DNA of 64,000 nt from Microbacterium lacus (GTDB lineage: Bacteria > Actinomycetota > Actinomycetes > Actinomycetales > Microbacteriaceae). Position numbers and translations under genes: made by a program. Positions 1 to 9,367 of this stretch are shown piece by piece. Numbering within the stretch: the first letter of the stretch is position 1; every line of letters begins with the position of its first letter. Below the pieces are notes generated by a model. It was not told where the DNA came from and did not search any database. It was given only the letters and a program-made list of their open reading frames with translations. The stretch spans positions 1,612,001 to 1,676,000 of the forward strand of contig NZ_BAAAPK010000001.1 of the NCBI RefSeq assembly GCF_039531105.1, read 5' to 3'.

Positions 1-195
1 GGCGGATCCATCCCGTTCATCGCAGATCTGGTTCGCGAGTTCCCCGCCGCGCAGATCCTGGTCACCGGCGTCGAGGACCCGCACGCCCGAGCGCACAGCC
101 CGAACGAATCGCTGCACCTCGAGACCTTCCGCAACGCCGTGCTGGCCGAAGCGCTTCTCTTGGCGAAGCTGGATGCGGAGTCCGCCGGGGCGTAG
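1..195 (+). CDS. M20 family dipeptidase, C-terminal end (partial)
   Basis: This is the last 64 residues of a gene that begins before the window. The segment contains GGSIPFIADL, TGVEDPHARAHSPNESLHL and a closing helix ending in a TAG stop. The glycine-rich GGSIP stretch and the HSPNE segment are typical of the metal-binding catalytic C-terminus of M20 (ArgE/DapE/CPG2-type) peptidases, which hydrolyse dipeptides or N-acyl amino acids in the cytoplasm. The family assignment is fairly secure; the substrate cannot be told from this piece. Confidence 0.75.
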   Translation, partial: GGSIPFIADLVREFPAAQILVTGVEDPHARAHSPNESLHLETFRNAVLAEALLLAKLDAESAGA

Positions 196-269
196 CGGAC
201 CCGCCCGCCCGACCCGGGCGTAGAATCGACACATCACGCCGCGTCTCGCGGCCCACCCGGAGGAGTGCC

Positions 270-635
270 ATGACCGACACTGCACTGTCGACCGACCAGC
301 CCGTTCTCGAGCACGGCGTCGGGCTCACCGAGGCCGCCGCGCTGAAGGTGAAGAGCCTGCTGCAGCAGGAGGGTCGAGATGACCTCCGTCTGCGTGTCGC
401 GGTGCAGCCGGGCGGCTGCAGCGGCCTGATCTATCAGCTCTACTTCGACGAGCGCTACCTCGACGGCGACAAGACCGTCGATTTCGACGGTGTCGAGGTG
501 ATCGTCGACGACATGAGCGTCCCTTACCTCGACGGCGCGAAGATCGACTTCAAGGACACGATCTCGGAGCAGGGTTTCACGATCGACAACCCGAACGCCG
601 CCGGAAGCTGCGCCTGCGGCGACAGCTTCCACTGA
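270..635 (+). CDS. erpA: IscA/ErpA-type iron-sulfur cluster insertion protein
   Basis: This 121-residue A-type Fe-S carrier has the three family cysteines: one in GGCSGL (about residue 50) and two in the terminal CACGDSF. Such proteins receive a cluster from the SUF machinery and pass it to apo-enzymes. Start choice: ATG with a GGAGG Shine-Dalgarno six bases upstream; a possible -10 box TAGAAT lies at 221-226. It stands alone in front of the cytochrome oxidase genes, but the neighbouring Rieske protein is an obvious Fe-S client. Family assignment is secure; the ErpA versus IscA label is inferred. Confidence 0.9.
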   Translation: MTDTALSTDQPVLEHGVGLTEAAALKVKSLLQQEGRDDLRLRVAVQPGGCSGLIYQLYFDERYLDGDKTVDFDGVEVIVDDMSVPYLDGAKIDFKDTISEQGFTIDNPNAAGSCACGDSFH

Positions 636-790
636 TCTGCCGTTTCCCGTGATCGGGCCCGTCCTGTGCGAACAGCGATAGGGCCCGATTTCGTCCCCCG
701 AACACACGGCGCAACCTGGGCAGATGGCCTGAATGCGCCCGGAGGTTGCCCTAGACTGGCGATGTCCGCTTCACGTCCGAAAGGTGCATT

Positions 791-1699
791 GTGCCCCTGA
801 GTCGAGTGCCCTCGAAACGCCTCCTGCGCTGGGCTGCGATCCCCATCGGAGTCGCGACAGCCGTCGCCCTCGCAGGGTGCACGCAGGCCGAGCTTCACGG
901 CTATCTGCCCGGTTTCGAGGAGGGCGCCGAGCCGACCACGAACCACACGGACATGGTCGCCGGTCTCTGGGTGAACTCCTGGATCGTGCTCCTGGTCGTC
1001 GGCATCATCACGTGGGGTCTCATGGGCTGGGCGGCCATCGCGTACCGCCGGCGCAAGGGCCAGGTCGGGCTTCCCGTCCAGCTGCGGTACAACATGCCGA
1101 TCGAGATCTTCTACACGATCGTCCCGCTGATCCTGGTCATCGGCTTCTTCGCGTTCACCGCCCGCGACCAGACGATCCTCGAGACGCAGACCGAGGACCC
1201 GGACGTGTCGATCATCGCGATCGGCAAGCAGTGGGCGTGGGACTTCCAGTACAACGGCGAGGACGAGGACGGCTCGGACGCCGTCTGGTCGATGGGTGTC
1301 CAGGCCGACCCCGCCGCGAACGGCGACGTCGACCAGGAGAAGCTTCCGACGCTCTACCTGCCGGTCGACAAGTCGGTGAAGATCCTCCTCCAGTCGCGTG
1401 ACGTCATCCACTCCTTCTGGGTCATCGACTTCCTCTACAAGAAGGACATGTACATCGGGCGTGACAACTACTGGTCGTTCACGCCGACCCGCGAGGGCAC
1501 GTACGCGGGCAAGTGCGCCGAGCTGTGCGGCGAGTACCACTCGGCAATGCTCTTCAACGTCAAGGTGGTCAGCGAGGCCGAGTACGAGGATTACCTCGCG
1601 ACGCTCAAGGCCGCCGGCCAGACCGGTGACATCAACGACGAATACGACCGGCTCCAGAACCAGCCCGGCACGGGCGCGACCGCTGAAGGAGATGAGTGA
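791..1699 (+). CDS. ctaC: cytochrome c oxidase subunit II (aa3 type)
   Basis: This 302-residue subunit carries the CuA electron-entry site of the terminal oxidase. An N-terminal basic stretch and hydrophobic segment end in the lipobox LAGC, so the mature protein is probably a lipoprotein; two membrane helices follow (about residues 56-80 and 100-120). The CuA ligands are visible as the His in HSFWVIDF and the Cys/Glu/Cys/His/Met of [12 protein letters not shown]. The start is GTG with GAAAGG just upstream; a TAGACT -10 box lies at 752-757. It overlaps the possible GTG of ctaD, so the two are translationally coupled. Confidence 0.96.
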   Translation: MPLSRVPSKRLLRWAAIPIGVATAVALAGCTQAELHGYLPGFEEGAEPTTNHTDMVAGLWVNSWIVLLVVGIITWGLMGWAAIAYRRRKGQVGLPVQLRYNMPIEIFYTIVPLILVIGFFAFTARDQTILETQTEDPDVSIIAIGKQWAWDFQYNGEDEDGSDAVWSMGVQADPAANGDVDQEKLPTLYLPVDKSVKILLQSRDVIHSFWVIDFLYKKDMYIGRDNYWSFTPTREGTYAGKCAELCGEYHSAMLFNVKVVSEAEYEDYLATLKAAGQTGDINDEYDRLQNQPGTGATAEGDE

Positions 1700-1701
1700 T
1701 C

Positions 1702-3465
1702 ATGGCGACCACGCTTCCATTGCAGGAATCGTCGCCGGGTCGCCCGACGACTCTGCCTCCCCGTCAGGCCGCGCTGCTGAGCTCGTCCCGCGTCGGGCAG
1801 AAGGGCAACATCGTCGTCAAGTGGATCACCTCCACTGACCACAAGACGATCGGCTACCTGTACCTGATCTCGTCCGTCATCTTCTTCATGCTCGGCGGCG
1901 TGATGGCGCTGATCATGCGTGCTGAGCTGTTCGAGCCGGGCATGCAGATCATCCCGACCAAAGAGCAGTACAACCAGCTGTTCACGATGCACGGCACGAT
2001 CATGCTGCTCATGTTCGCGACGCCGCTCTTCGCGGGATTCGCGAACGTAATCATGCCGCTGCAGATCGGTGCGCCCGACGTCGCCTTCCCGCGCCTGAAC
2101 GCGTTCGCGTTCTGGCTGTTCCTGTTCGGCTCGACGATCGCGGTCGCCGGCTTCCTCACCCCGCAGGGCGCCGCGGCGTTCGGCTGGTTCGCGTATCAGC
2201 CGCTCGCGAATGCGAGTTTCTCGCCCGGCGTCGGTGGCAACCTCTGGATGCTGGGCCTGGGTATGAGCGGCTTCGGCACAATCCTCGGTGCGGTGAACTT
2301 CATCACCACGATCATCACGATGCGCGCTCCCGGCATGACGATGTGGCGCATGCCGATCTTCACGTGGAACACGCTCGTGACCAGCATCCTGGTCCTCATG
2401 GCCTTCCCGGTGCTCGCCGCGGCCATTCTGGCGGCCGGTGCGGACCGCGTGCTCGGTGCGCACATCTACGACCCGGCGAACGGCGGTGTGCTGCTGTGGC
2501 AGCACCTCTTCTGGTTCTTCGGGCACCCCGAGGTGTACATCATCGCGCTGCCGTTCTTCGGCATCGTGTCCGAGATCTTCCCGGTGTTCAGCCGCAAGCC
2601 GATCTTCGGATACAAGACGCTCGTGTACGCCACGATCGCGATCGCCGCACTGTCGGTGGCCGTCTGGGCCCACCACATGTACGTCACCGGCGCGGTGCTG
2701 CTGCCGTTCTTCGCGCTCATGACGATGTTGATCGCGGTGCCCACGGGCGTGAAGATCTTCAACTGGATCGGCACGATGTGGCGCGGTTCGGTGACGTTCG
2801 AGACGCCCATGATGTTCTCACTCGGCTTCCTCGTGTCGTTCGTCTTCGGTGGACTCACCGGTGTCATCCTCGCGTCCCCGCCGCTGGACTTCGCGCTCTC
2901 GGACTCGTACTTCGTCGTCGCGCACTTCCACTACGTCGTGTTCGGCACCGTCGTGTTCGCGATGTTCGCCGGCTTCTACTTCTGGTGGCCCAAGTTCACC
3001 GGCAAGATGCTGAACGAGCGTCTCGGCATGGTGCACTTCTGGATGCTGTTCATCGGCTTCCACATGACCTTCCTCGTCCAGCACTGGCTGGGTGTGGACG
3101 GCATGGCCCGTCGCTACGCGGACTACTCCGCTGCAGACGGATGGCTCTGGGAGAACCAGCTGTCCACCGTCGGCGCGATGATCCTCGGTGCCTCGATGAT
3201 CCCGTTCCTGTTCAACGTGTGGATCACGGCGCGCAAGGCACCCAAGGTGACCGTCAACGACCCGTGGGGCTACGGCGCATCGCTCGAGTGGGCGACGTCG
3301 TGCCCGCCGCCGCGGCACAACTTCACGTCGATTCCGCGCATCCGCAGCGAGCGGCCCGCGTTCGACCTCAATCACCCCGAGGCCGGCATCCCGGTCGGTG
3401 TGGGTCCCGCGAAGGACGCTCCCGAAGCCCCGGTCGTCGATCTCGACGAAGGAAAGGTGAAGTAG
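1702..3465 (+). CDS. ctaD: cytochrome c oxidase subunit I (aa3 type)
   Basis: This 587-residue, twelve-helix catalytic subunit of the haem-copper oxidase reduces O2 to water and pumps protons. Seen in the sequence: a His haem ligand in [20 protein letters not shown] with the CuB His-Tyr pair, WAHHMY with the CuB histidines, and [10 protein letters not shown] near helix X with the remaining haem ligands. ATG at 1702 is preferred to the in-frame GTG at 1696 because it lies ten bases from AAGGAG. It is followed directly by ctaF. Confidence 0.97.
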   Translation: MATTLPLQESSPGRPTTLPPRQAALLSSSRVGQKGNIVVKWITSTDHKTIGYLYLISSVIFFMLGGVMALIMRAELFEPGMQIIPTKEQYNQLFTMHGTIMLLMFATPLFAGFANVIMPLQIGAPDVAFPRLNAFAFWLFLFGSTIAVAGFLTPQGAAAFGWFAYQPLANASFSPGVGGNLWMLGLGMSGFGTILGAVNFITTIITMRAPGMTMWRMPIFTWNTLVTSILVLMAFPVLAAAILAAGADRVLGAHIYDPANGGVLLWQHLFWFFGHPEVYIIALPFFGIVSEIFPVFSRKPIFGYKTLVYATIAIAALSVAVWAHHMYVTGAVLLPFFALMTMLIAVPTGVKIFNWIGTMWRGSVTFETPMMFSLGFLVSFVFGGLTGVILASPPLDFALSDSYFVVAHFHYVVFGTVVFAMFAGFYFWWPKFTGKMLNERLGMVHFWMLFIGFHMTFLVQHWLGVDGMARRYADYSAADGWLWENQLSTVGAMILGASMIPFLFNVWITARKAPKVTVNDPWGYGASLEWATSCPPPRHNFTSIPRIRSERPAFDLNHPEAGIPVGVGPAKDAPEAPVVDLDEGKVK

Positions 3466-3900
3466 GTGAAGACCAACACCGGTCTCTGGTGGCTGCTGTC
3501 CGCCTTCTTCCTGCTGATGGCGATCGTCTACACGATCTGGGCCATCATCACGAGCCCTGATCAGTCGTGGTACACCGGGCTCGAGCCCGTCGGATCCGTC
3601 GCGCTCCTGTTCGCCTGCCTCATGGCTGCGTTGGTCGCGTTCTATGTCGGCCGCGTGCACAAGGCGCAGGGCGGCGAACTGCCCGAGGACATCCTCACGT
3701 CGGACATCGACGACGGTGACCCCGAGCTGGGCGAGTTCAGCCCCTGGTCGTGGTGGCCCATCGTGCTCGCCTTCTCGGCGGCACTCGCGATCCTCGGCCT
3801 GGCTGTCGGCGCATGGATCTTCCCGATCGGCCTCGGCGTCTTCGCCGTCGCGATCGTCGGGTGGGTGTACGAGTACTACCGCGGATACTTCGCCCGCTGA
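3466..3900 (+). CDS. ctaF: cytochrome c oxidase subunit IV, actinobacterial type
   Basis: This 144-residue protein has four predicted membrane helices (about residues 5-30, 38-60, 88-108 and 112-135) with a soluble acidic loop (GGELPEDILTSDIDDGDPEL) in the middle. This is the small actinobacterial subunit IV that stabilises the bc1-aa3 supercomplex. Its GTG start immediately follows the ctaD stop, and AAGG in the ctaD end provides a ribosome site. The operon ctaC-ctaD-ctaF ends here in front of a perfect hairpin. Confidence 0.93.
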   Translation: MKTNTGLWWLLSAFFLLMAIVYTIWAIITSPDQSWYTGLEPVGSVALLFACLMAALVAFYVGRVHKAQGGELPEDILTSDIDDGDPELGEFSPWSWWPIVLAFSAALAILGLAVGAWIFPIGLGVFAVAIVGWVYEYYRGYFAR

Positions 3901-3913
3901 TCCTCACCAGATC

Positions 3914-4215
3914 ATGCCCCTCCGGCTGAAAGGCGCCGACGTCTCGGACGTCGGCGCCTTTCGCACGATCAACCAGGATGCCGCATTCACCGCCGGCTGG
4001 GGTGCTGCCGTGTCTGACGGCGTGGGTGGCGCTCCAGCGATCTCGCTTCCGCAACGCTGATCCATAGCCTTGTCGCCGGGCGCACGATGCCGGCGGATGC
4101 GGCCGTGCTTCCCGCCGCTTCGTCCCCTGAGGACGGTGCGCACGCGCTCGTCGACATCACACTGAGGGCCGGTACGCGCGACGACGTCACGGCTGTGGTG
4201 TGTGACGTCGAGGTC
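3914..4215 (+). pseudogene. remnant of a PP2C-family Ser/Thr phosphatase
   Basis: Three signature pieces of a PP2C phosphatase survive. In one frame (from ATG 3914, stop 4060) the segment reads SDVGAFRTINQDAAF and then SDGVGG, matching the family's metal-binding motifs near the N-terminus. After a frame change, the segment at about 4087-4215 reads DGAHALVDITLRAGTRDDV and TAVVCDV, matching the C-terminal motif. A full PP2C domain needs about 230 residues; here only about 90 codons lie between the ends, so most of the core is deleted. It cannot encode a working enzyme. Motif recognition is by eye. Confidence 0.6.
3929..3961 (+). terminator. perfect 15-bp hairpin after ctaF
   Basis: The arms at 3929-3943 (AAAGGCGCCGACGTC) and 3947-3961 are perfectly complementary around a 3-base loop TCG, beginning 28 bases after the ctaF stop. 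The A-rich and T-rich ends fit an intrinsic terminator working in either direction, although no long T run follows. The same bases fall in the reading frame of the PP2C remnant. Confidence 0.75.
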
Positions 4216-4302
4216 GCTCCAGGCGCGGTGGAACGGGATCTCCCCGCCTTGCGCGCGGTGGGGCAGCTCCGCGGTTCTGCGAGGAGCTCGAGACGACCTG
4301 AG

Positions 4303-4722
4303 TCAGGCTCCTGTCGGAGCGCGCACGACCATGACCTGGGCGTCGAACGTCCGGGGGAGGGAACCCTCGTCGTTCTCGGTCGGCTGGCCCTCGCGCACCC
4401 AGTACTCGTAGCCGCCGATCATCTCCTTGACCGAGAAGCCGAGCCGGGCGAACTCGATCGCCGCCTTCGTGCCGGCGTTGCATCCGGGGCTCCAGCAGTA
4501 CACGACGACCGGAACCCGTGCGTCGAGTTCGGCCGGCGCCCGTTCTGCGATCTCCTGTCGCCGAAGATGCACGGCCCCGGAGATGCGTCCCTGCGCCCAC
4601 GCCTCGTCGCTGCGGACATCGACGAGCACGAACTCCTCACCGGCCTTCTGTGCGGCGTAGACGTCGGAGGCGTCGGTCTCGTGGGCGAGCTTGGCGGAGA
4701 AGTAGGCGAGGGCGTCTGTCAT
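4303..4722 (-). CDS. rhodanese-like domain protein
   Basis: This single rhodanese domain of 139 residues includes FVLVDVRSDEAW, GAVHL and the presumed persulfide loop YCWSPGCNAGTKAA, which has two cysteines. Rhodaneses move sulfane sulfur between carriers in the cytoplasm. It ends in a conserved-looking tail that has no recognised function. The gene points leftward, downstream of qcrB and separated from it by a hairpin, so it probably has its own promoter. The acceptor is unknown. Confidence 0.88.
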   Translation of the reverse strand: MTDALAYFSAKLAHETDASDVYAAQKAGEEFVLVDVRSDEAWAQGRISGAVHLRRQEIAERAPAELDARVPVVVYCWSPGCNAGTKAAIEFARLGFSVKEMIGGYEYWVREGQPTENDEGSLPRTFDAQVMVVRAPTGA

Positions 4723-4739
4723 GCCTCCACGCTACGACA

Positions 4740-4778
4740 GACGCCTGGCACCCTCCGTGCGGAGGAGTGCCAGGCGTC
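4740..4778 (-). terminator. hairpin downstream of qcrB
   Basis: GACGCCTGGCAC at 4740-4751 pairs with GTGCCAGGCGTC at 4767-4778, with an inner CCTCC/GGAGG extension. It starts 17 bases after the qcrB stop and separates it from the rhodanese gene. No T run is present. Confidence 0.6.
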
Positions 4779-4794
4779 GTCGGATGACTGCCGA

Positions 4795-6618
4795 TCAGTC
4801 GGAGGAGGGCTTCTTGCCCTTCTTCGGGGCTTCCTTCTCGGCGATGATCACGTTGGACGGGCGGACGGCCGTCTCAGAGGCGCGTCCGTCGTCGATCGGC
4901 ACGTGCGGAGCGTCGGGGACACCGGCGCGCTCGTGAGCGCCCTGGATCTCGAGGTCTTCCTCAGCGGCGATGTGCTCGAGCTCGTGGTGCTGGTGGGCAA
5001 CCGCCTCATCGAGCTCCGCCTGCGTGAGCGGTGCGAGGCGATCCTCGAACAGGGAACGCGAGGCGAGCGCGCGGAGCTTCTCGTGCCACGGGATGCGACC
5101 CTGTGCGTTCGGACGGACCACGAGCGGCTCGTACGTCTCGTTGTCCACGAGCTTCCAGCGCTCGTACTCGTCGACGGGCTGGTGGACCTCGATGTACTCG
5201 CCACCGGGAAGGCGCACGATGCGTCCCGACTCGTAGCCGTGCAGGGCGATCTCGCGGTCTTTCTTCTGCAGGGCGAGGCAGATGCGCTTCGTGACGAAGT
5301 ACGCGACGATCGGTCCGATCACCAGCAGCGCCTGCAGCGTGTGGATCACGCCTTCCATCGTGAGATAGAAGTGCGTCGCGATGATGTCCGAGGACGCCGC
5401 CGCCCACAGGACCGCGTAGAACGTGACACCGGCGGCGCCGATGGCGGTGCGGGTCGCCGCGTTGCGCGGACGCTGGGCGATGTGGTGCTCACGCTTGTCG
5501 CCCGTGATCCACGCCTCGATGAAGGGGTAGATCAGCACGACGAGGATGAACAGCGCCAGTCCGACGAGCGGAACGAGGATGTTGAACGACCAGGTGCGGT
5601 TCAGGAAGACGAACTCCCACCCCGGCGGGACCAGACGCAGCGCACCGTCGGCGAAGCCGATGTACCAGTCGGGCTGGGTGCCTGCCGACACGGGGGACGG
5701 GTCGTACGGACCGTAGTTCCAGATCGGGTTGATCGTGAACAGCGACGCGATCAGCACGATCACACCGAACGTGATGAACAGGAAGCCGCCCATCTTCGAC
5801 ATGTACACCGGCATCATCGGGTAGCCGACGACGTTGCTGTTCGTGCGGCCGGGGCCGGCGAACTGGGTGTGCTTGTTGACGATCATCAGCATCAGGTGCA
5901 CCACGAGCAGACCCACCAGGATCGCCGGGAGCAGCAGGATGTGCAGGGTGTAGAGGCGTCCGACGATCGCCGTGCCCGGGAACTCGCCGCCGAAGAGAAG
6001 GAACGAGGTCCACGTGCCGATCAGGGGGATCCCCTTGATCATGCCGTCGATGATGCGCAGGCCGTTGCCCGAGAGCAGGTCGTCGGGAAGCGAATAGCCG
6101 GTGAAGCCCTCCGCCATCGCGAGGATGAACAGGACGAAGCCGATCACCCAGTTGAGTTCGCGCGGCTTGCGGAACGCGCCGGTGAAGAAGATGCGCAGCA
6201 TGTGCACACCGATGCCGGCGACGAACACGAGGGCGGCCCAGTGATGGATCTGGCGGACCAGCAGACCGCCGCGGATGTCGAACGAGATCCGCAGCGACGA
6301 GTCCAGTGCCGCGGACATCTCGACACCGCGCATCGGCAGGAAAGCGCCGGTGTAGTGGGTCGGGACCATCGAGGCCTGGAAGAAGAACGTCAAGAACGTT
6401 CCGGAGAGCAGGACGACGACGAAGGACCAGAGCGCGATCTCACCCAGCATGAACGACCAGTGGTCGGGGAAGATCTTGCGTCCGAGCTCCTTGACCATCC
6501 CGGAGAGGCTGGTGCGCTCGTCGATGTAGTTCGCGGTCGCGCCGATGAAGCGGCCGCCCAGCGGCTTTTCGCGTGTTTCGGCGTCAGGGTTGTCGGCGGG
6601 TGCCGTGGCGGTACTCAA
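4795..6618 (-). CDS. qcrB: cytochrome bc1 complex cytochrome b subunit
   Basis: This 607-residue protein holds the two b-type haems and the quinol sites of complex III. Histidine pairs are visible in RQIHHWAALVFVAGIGVHML and in the HILLLPAILVGLLVVHL helix. A long soluble C-terminal tail (about the last 150 residues, charged, ending KEAPKKGKKPSSD) is usual for actinobacterial QcrB. Start choice: TTG at 6618, because TTGA overlaps the qcrA stop and the protein then begins STATAPADNP as in relatives; the upstream open frame is noise. It is the last gene of ctaE-qcrCAB. Confidence 0.95.
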   Translation of the reverse strand: MSTATAPADNPDAETREKPLGGRFIGATANYIDERTSLSGMVKELGRKIFPDHWSFMLGEIALWSFVVVLLSGTFLTFFFQASMVPTHYTGAFLPMRGVEMSAALDSSLRISFDIRGGLLVRQIHHWAALVFVAGIGVHMLRIFFTGAFRKPRELNWVIGFVLFILAMAEGFTGYSLPDDLLSGNGLRIIDGMIKGIPLIGTWTSFLLFGGEFPGTAIVGRLYTLHILLLPAILVGLLVVHLMLMIVNKHTQFAGPGRTNSNVVGYPMMPVYMSKMGGFLFITFGVIVLIASLFTINPIWNYGPYDPSPVSAGTQPDWYIGFADGALRLVPPGWEFVFLNRTWSFNILVPLVGLALFILVVLIYPFIEAWITGDKREHHIAQRPRNAATRTAIGAAGVTFYAVLWAAASSDIIATHFYLTMEGVIHTLQALLVIGPIVAYFVTKRICLALQKKDREIALHGYESGRIVRLPGGEYIEVHQPVDEYERWKLVDNETYEPLVVRPNAQGRIPWHEKLRALASRSLFEDRLAPLTQAELDEAVAHQHHELEHIAAEEDLEIQGAHERAGVPDAPHVPIDDGRASETAVRPSNVIIAEKEAPKKGKKPSSD

Positions 6619-7673
6619 TGGCGCTCCCAGAAGCTCGGGCCTACGGGTTCGGTGAAGCCGCTGCGCGCGACGAGGTAGCCCTCTTCGTCGATGGTGATCG
6701 GAAGCTGCGGCAGGGGACGGGCCGCCGGGCCGAAGATGACCGCGGCGCCGTTTGCCACGTCGAACTGCGACTGGTGGCACGGGCACAGCAGATGGTGCGT
6801 CTGCTGCTCATACAGGGCGACGGGGCACCCGACGTGGGTGCACACCTTGGAGTACGCGACGATTCCGTCGTAGGACCAGTCGGCCCGCTCGGGCGTCTCG
6901 TTGAGGTCTTCGGGCAGCAGGCGCATGAGGAGGACGATCGCCTTCGCCTTCTGCTCGAGGTAACCCTCCTCGTGTCCCAGTTCGGCGAGAGCCTCGGGGA
7001 TCACGTGCACGGCCGAGCCGAGGGTGACGTCCGCGGCGCGGATCGGGGTGCCTTCGGGGTCGTGTGCGAGACGCATGCCCTCGGTCCACATCGTGGTCTC
7101 GAGCAGTTCGACCGGGTCCTCACCCTCGGGGGCGAGGCCGCGGAACAGCACGATGCCGGGGACGACCGACGCGACGATCGCGGCGAACATCGAGTTGCGG
7201 ATCATGACGCGGCGGCCGAATCCGGATTCCTCGTTCGCCTCCGCGAAGGCCTGAACTGCGGCGGCGCGCGTGGTGTCGCGCCCGCGGGTCGCGTGACGCG
7301 GCTCCGTATGCTCCTTGTCGGACATGATCGCCTTGGACCAGTGGATCGCGGCGATGCCGATCGCGAGCAGTGCCAGGGCGATTCCCAGACCGACGAAGAG
7401 GTTGTTGTTGCGGATGTCGACGATCGCGCCGCTCTCGATCGGGAAGAGCATGTAGGCGGCGATCGCCCAGATGCTCGCCGCGAGCGAGACGTAGAACAGC
7501 GTGTACACCGTGCGGACCGCGTTCTTCATCGCGACGGGGTCCTTGTCGGTCATCCGCTCCCGGTGGGGCGGAAGAGCCGGGGGCTGCACCGGGTCGGAAA
7601 CCTCGACGGCGAGCCCGGGCGAGGGCTTCCAAGAGGCCCTCTCATGCTCGAGCGGGTCGTCCTCGTGTGCCAT
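6615..7673 (-). CDS. qcrA: cytochrome bc1 complex Rieske iron-sulfur subunit
   Basis: This 352-residue protein has three N-terminal membrane helices, the actinobacterial pattern, and a C-terminal Rieske domain. The [2Fe-2S] ligands are in CTHVGCPV (Cys, His) and CPCHQSQFD (Cys, His), with GPAARPLPQLPI completing the fold. It takes an electron from menaquinol and passes it to QcrC. It overlaps qcrB at the stop and follows qcrC by 45 bases. Confidence 0.96.
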   Translation of the reverse strand: MAHEDDPLEHERASWKPSPGLAVEVSDPVQPPALPPHRERMTDKDPVAMKNAVRTVYTLFYVSLAASIWAIAAYMLFPIESGAIVDIRNNNLFVGLGIALALLAIGIAAIHWSKAIMSDKEHTEPRHATRGRDTTRAAAVQAFAEANEESGFGRRVMIRNSMFAAIVASVVPGIVLFRGLAPEGEDPVELLETTMWTEGMRLAHDPEGTPIRAADVTLGSAVHVIPEALAELGHEEGYLEQKAKAIVLLMRLLPEDLNETPERADWSYDGIVAYSKVCTHVGCPVALYEQQTHHLLCPCHQSQFDVANGAAVIFGPAARPLPQLPITIDEEGYLVARSGFTEPVGPSFWERH

Positions 7674-7718
7674 GGTGATCCTCGTTCGTTGCTGTGTTCG
7701 TGACTGCTGTCGAGTCGA

Positions 7719-8519
7719 TCAGTTGGATTTCGCCGTGATCCACACGGTGATGGCGATCAGGCCGCCGATGCCGAAGATCCAGATGAACAGACCCTCCGAC
7801 ACGGGACCGAGCGAGCCGAGCGAGAAGCCGCCGGGCGACTCGTTCTGCTGCAGGAACAGCAGGGCCGAGATGATGTCGCGCTTGTCCTCGGTGGTGAGGG
7901 TCAGGTCATTGAAGACCGGCATGTTCTGCGGTCCGGTGACCATCGCCGCGTACATGTGCAGAGCACTGGTGTTCTGCAGGCCGGGGGCGTACTTGCCCTC
8001 GGTCAGCGCACCGCCGGCGGCGGCGACGTTGTGGCACATGGCGCAGTTGACGCGGAAGAGCTCGGCGCCGCGCGCGACGTCGCCCTGGCCGTCGATCGTC
8101 TCTTCAGACGGGAACGTGGGGCCGGGCGCCATCGACTGCACGTACGCGGCCATCGCGAGGATCTGCTCCTCGGTGAACTGAGCCGGCTTCTGCGGTGCCT
8201 GCGGGGCCGATGCCTGCAACGGCATGCGGCCGGTCGAGACCTGGAACTCCACCGCGAGCTCGCCGACGCCGTACAGCGACGGGCCTTCCCCGGAACCCTG
8301 GAGGTCGAGTCCGTGGCAGGTCGCGCAGTTCGCCTGGAACAGCTTCTTGCCGTCTTCGACGGTCAGAGCGGACGCCGTCGTCGTGTCGGTGCCCGCCGCC
8401 ATCGCCGCAGACGCACCCGCGTACACGCCGCCGGTGATCAGGAGGCCGATGCCGATGAGGGCGGCCGCAGCCCAGGGACTGCGGCGGCCGTTCGTGCGGC
8501 GCTTGGTCTCTCGTGCCAT
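7719..8519 (-). CDS. qcrC: cytochrome bc1 complex diheme cytochrome c subunit
   Basis: This 266-residue protein has an N-terminal signal-anchor, two c-type haem sites CATCH and CAMCH, and a C-terminal membrane helix (GIGGLIAITVWITAK). The two haem domains replace the separate soluble cytochrome c and hand electrons straight to CuA of CtaC, the hallmark of the actinobacterial supercomplex. Start is ATG 8519 with a purine-rich site upstream. It lies 21 bases downstream of ctaE. Confidence 0.95.
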   Translation of the reverse strand: MARETKRRTNGRRSPWAAAALIGIGLLITGGVYAGASAAMAAGTDTTTASALTVEDGKKLFQANCATCHGLDLQGSGEGPSLYGVGELAVEFQVSTGRMPLQASAPQAPQKPAQFTEEQILAMAAYVQSMAPGPTFPSEETIDGQGDVARGAELFRVNCAMCHNVAAAGGALTEGKYAPGLQNTSALHMYAAMVTGPQNMPVFNDLTLTTEDKRDIISALLFLQQNESPGGFSLGSLGPVSEGLFIWIFGIGGLIAITVWITAKSN

Positions 8520-8540
8520 GTCGGAAATCAGCTCCAGCTC

Positions 8541-9173
8541 TTATTTCAGGAAGTAGATGACGAGGAAGAGGGCGATCCAGACGACGTCGACGAAGTGCCA
8601 GTAGTACGACACGACGATCGCGGAAGTCATCTCCTTGCGCCCGAAGTTCTTGACGGCGAATGCGCGGCCGATCACGAGGAGGAAGGCGATGAGGCCACCC
8701 GTCACGTGCAGGGCGTGGAAGCCGGTGGTGAGGTAGAAGGCGGAGGCGTACGCGTTCGCCTGGATCGGCATGCCCTCCGCGACGAGCTGCGCGTACTCCC
8801 AGACCTGACCGGAGACGAAGATCGCGCCGAGGGCGAACGTCAGCCAGAACCACTCGACCATTCCCCAGCCGAGCCAGCCGCGCTTGCGCGTCGAATAGGG
8901 CTGGAACCGCTCGGCCGCGAAGACACCCATCTGGCACGTGACCGAGGACAGCACGAGGATGATCGTGTTGACGGTCGCATACGGGATGTTCAGCAGCTGC
9001 GTCTCCTGCGCCCAGAGGTCGGGCGAAGTGCTGCGGAGGGTGAAGTAGATCGCGAAGAGGCCGGCGAAGAACATCACTTCGCTGCCCAGCCACACGATGG
9101 TTCCGACGGCGACCGGATCGGGCCGCTTGACGGAACGCATGGCCTGCGAGTAGGTCGCTGTCGTGGTCGTCAC
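8541..9173 (-). CDS. ctaE: cytochrome c oxidase subunit III
   Basis: This 210-residue subunit has five or six membrane helices ([20 protein letters not shown], then the [14 protein letters not shown] and [11 protein letters not shown] segments), typical of oxidase subunit III. Start choice: GTG 9173, giving [12 protein letters not shown]; a CATAAT -10 box lies six bases before it, suggesting a leaderless transcript. The longer upstream frame is not used. It heads the operon ctaE-qcrC-qcrA-qcrB. Confidence 0.95.
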   Translation of the reverse strand: MTTTTATYSQAMRSVKRPDPVAVGTIVWLGSEVMFFAGLFAIYFTLRSTSPDLWAQETQLLNIPYATVNTIILVLSSVTCQMGVFAAERFQPYSTRKRGWLGWGMVEWFWLTFALGAIFVSGQVWEYAQLVAEGMPIQANAYASAFYLTTGFHALHVTGGLIAFLLVIGRAFAVKNFGRKEMTSAIVVSYYWHFVDVVWIALFLVIYFLK

Positions 9174-9367
9174 CTGACCATTATGGCCGATCCTCGAGGC
9201 GCCGGATCGCATCCGCGGTCTCGTTTTATTCCCTTTCGGACTCGATGCACCCTCGGAGCGCGCCGCGAGTCCGCTGGGAGTCCGGCAAGAACTCGCCCGG
9301 GGCCGTTCGCGTCCGAGCGCCATGCCCGGCGCAGGGGCGATCACGCCCGCGGCTAGGCTGTGGGCTT

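Noticed and set aside
4087..6678. 863-codon open frame on the plus strand
   Set aside because: It is antisense to the rhodanese and qcrB genes and reads as His/Arg/Val-rich noise; only its first 43 codons resemble PP2C.
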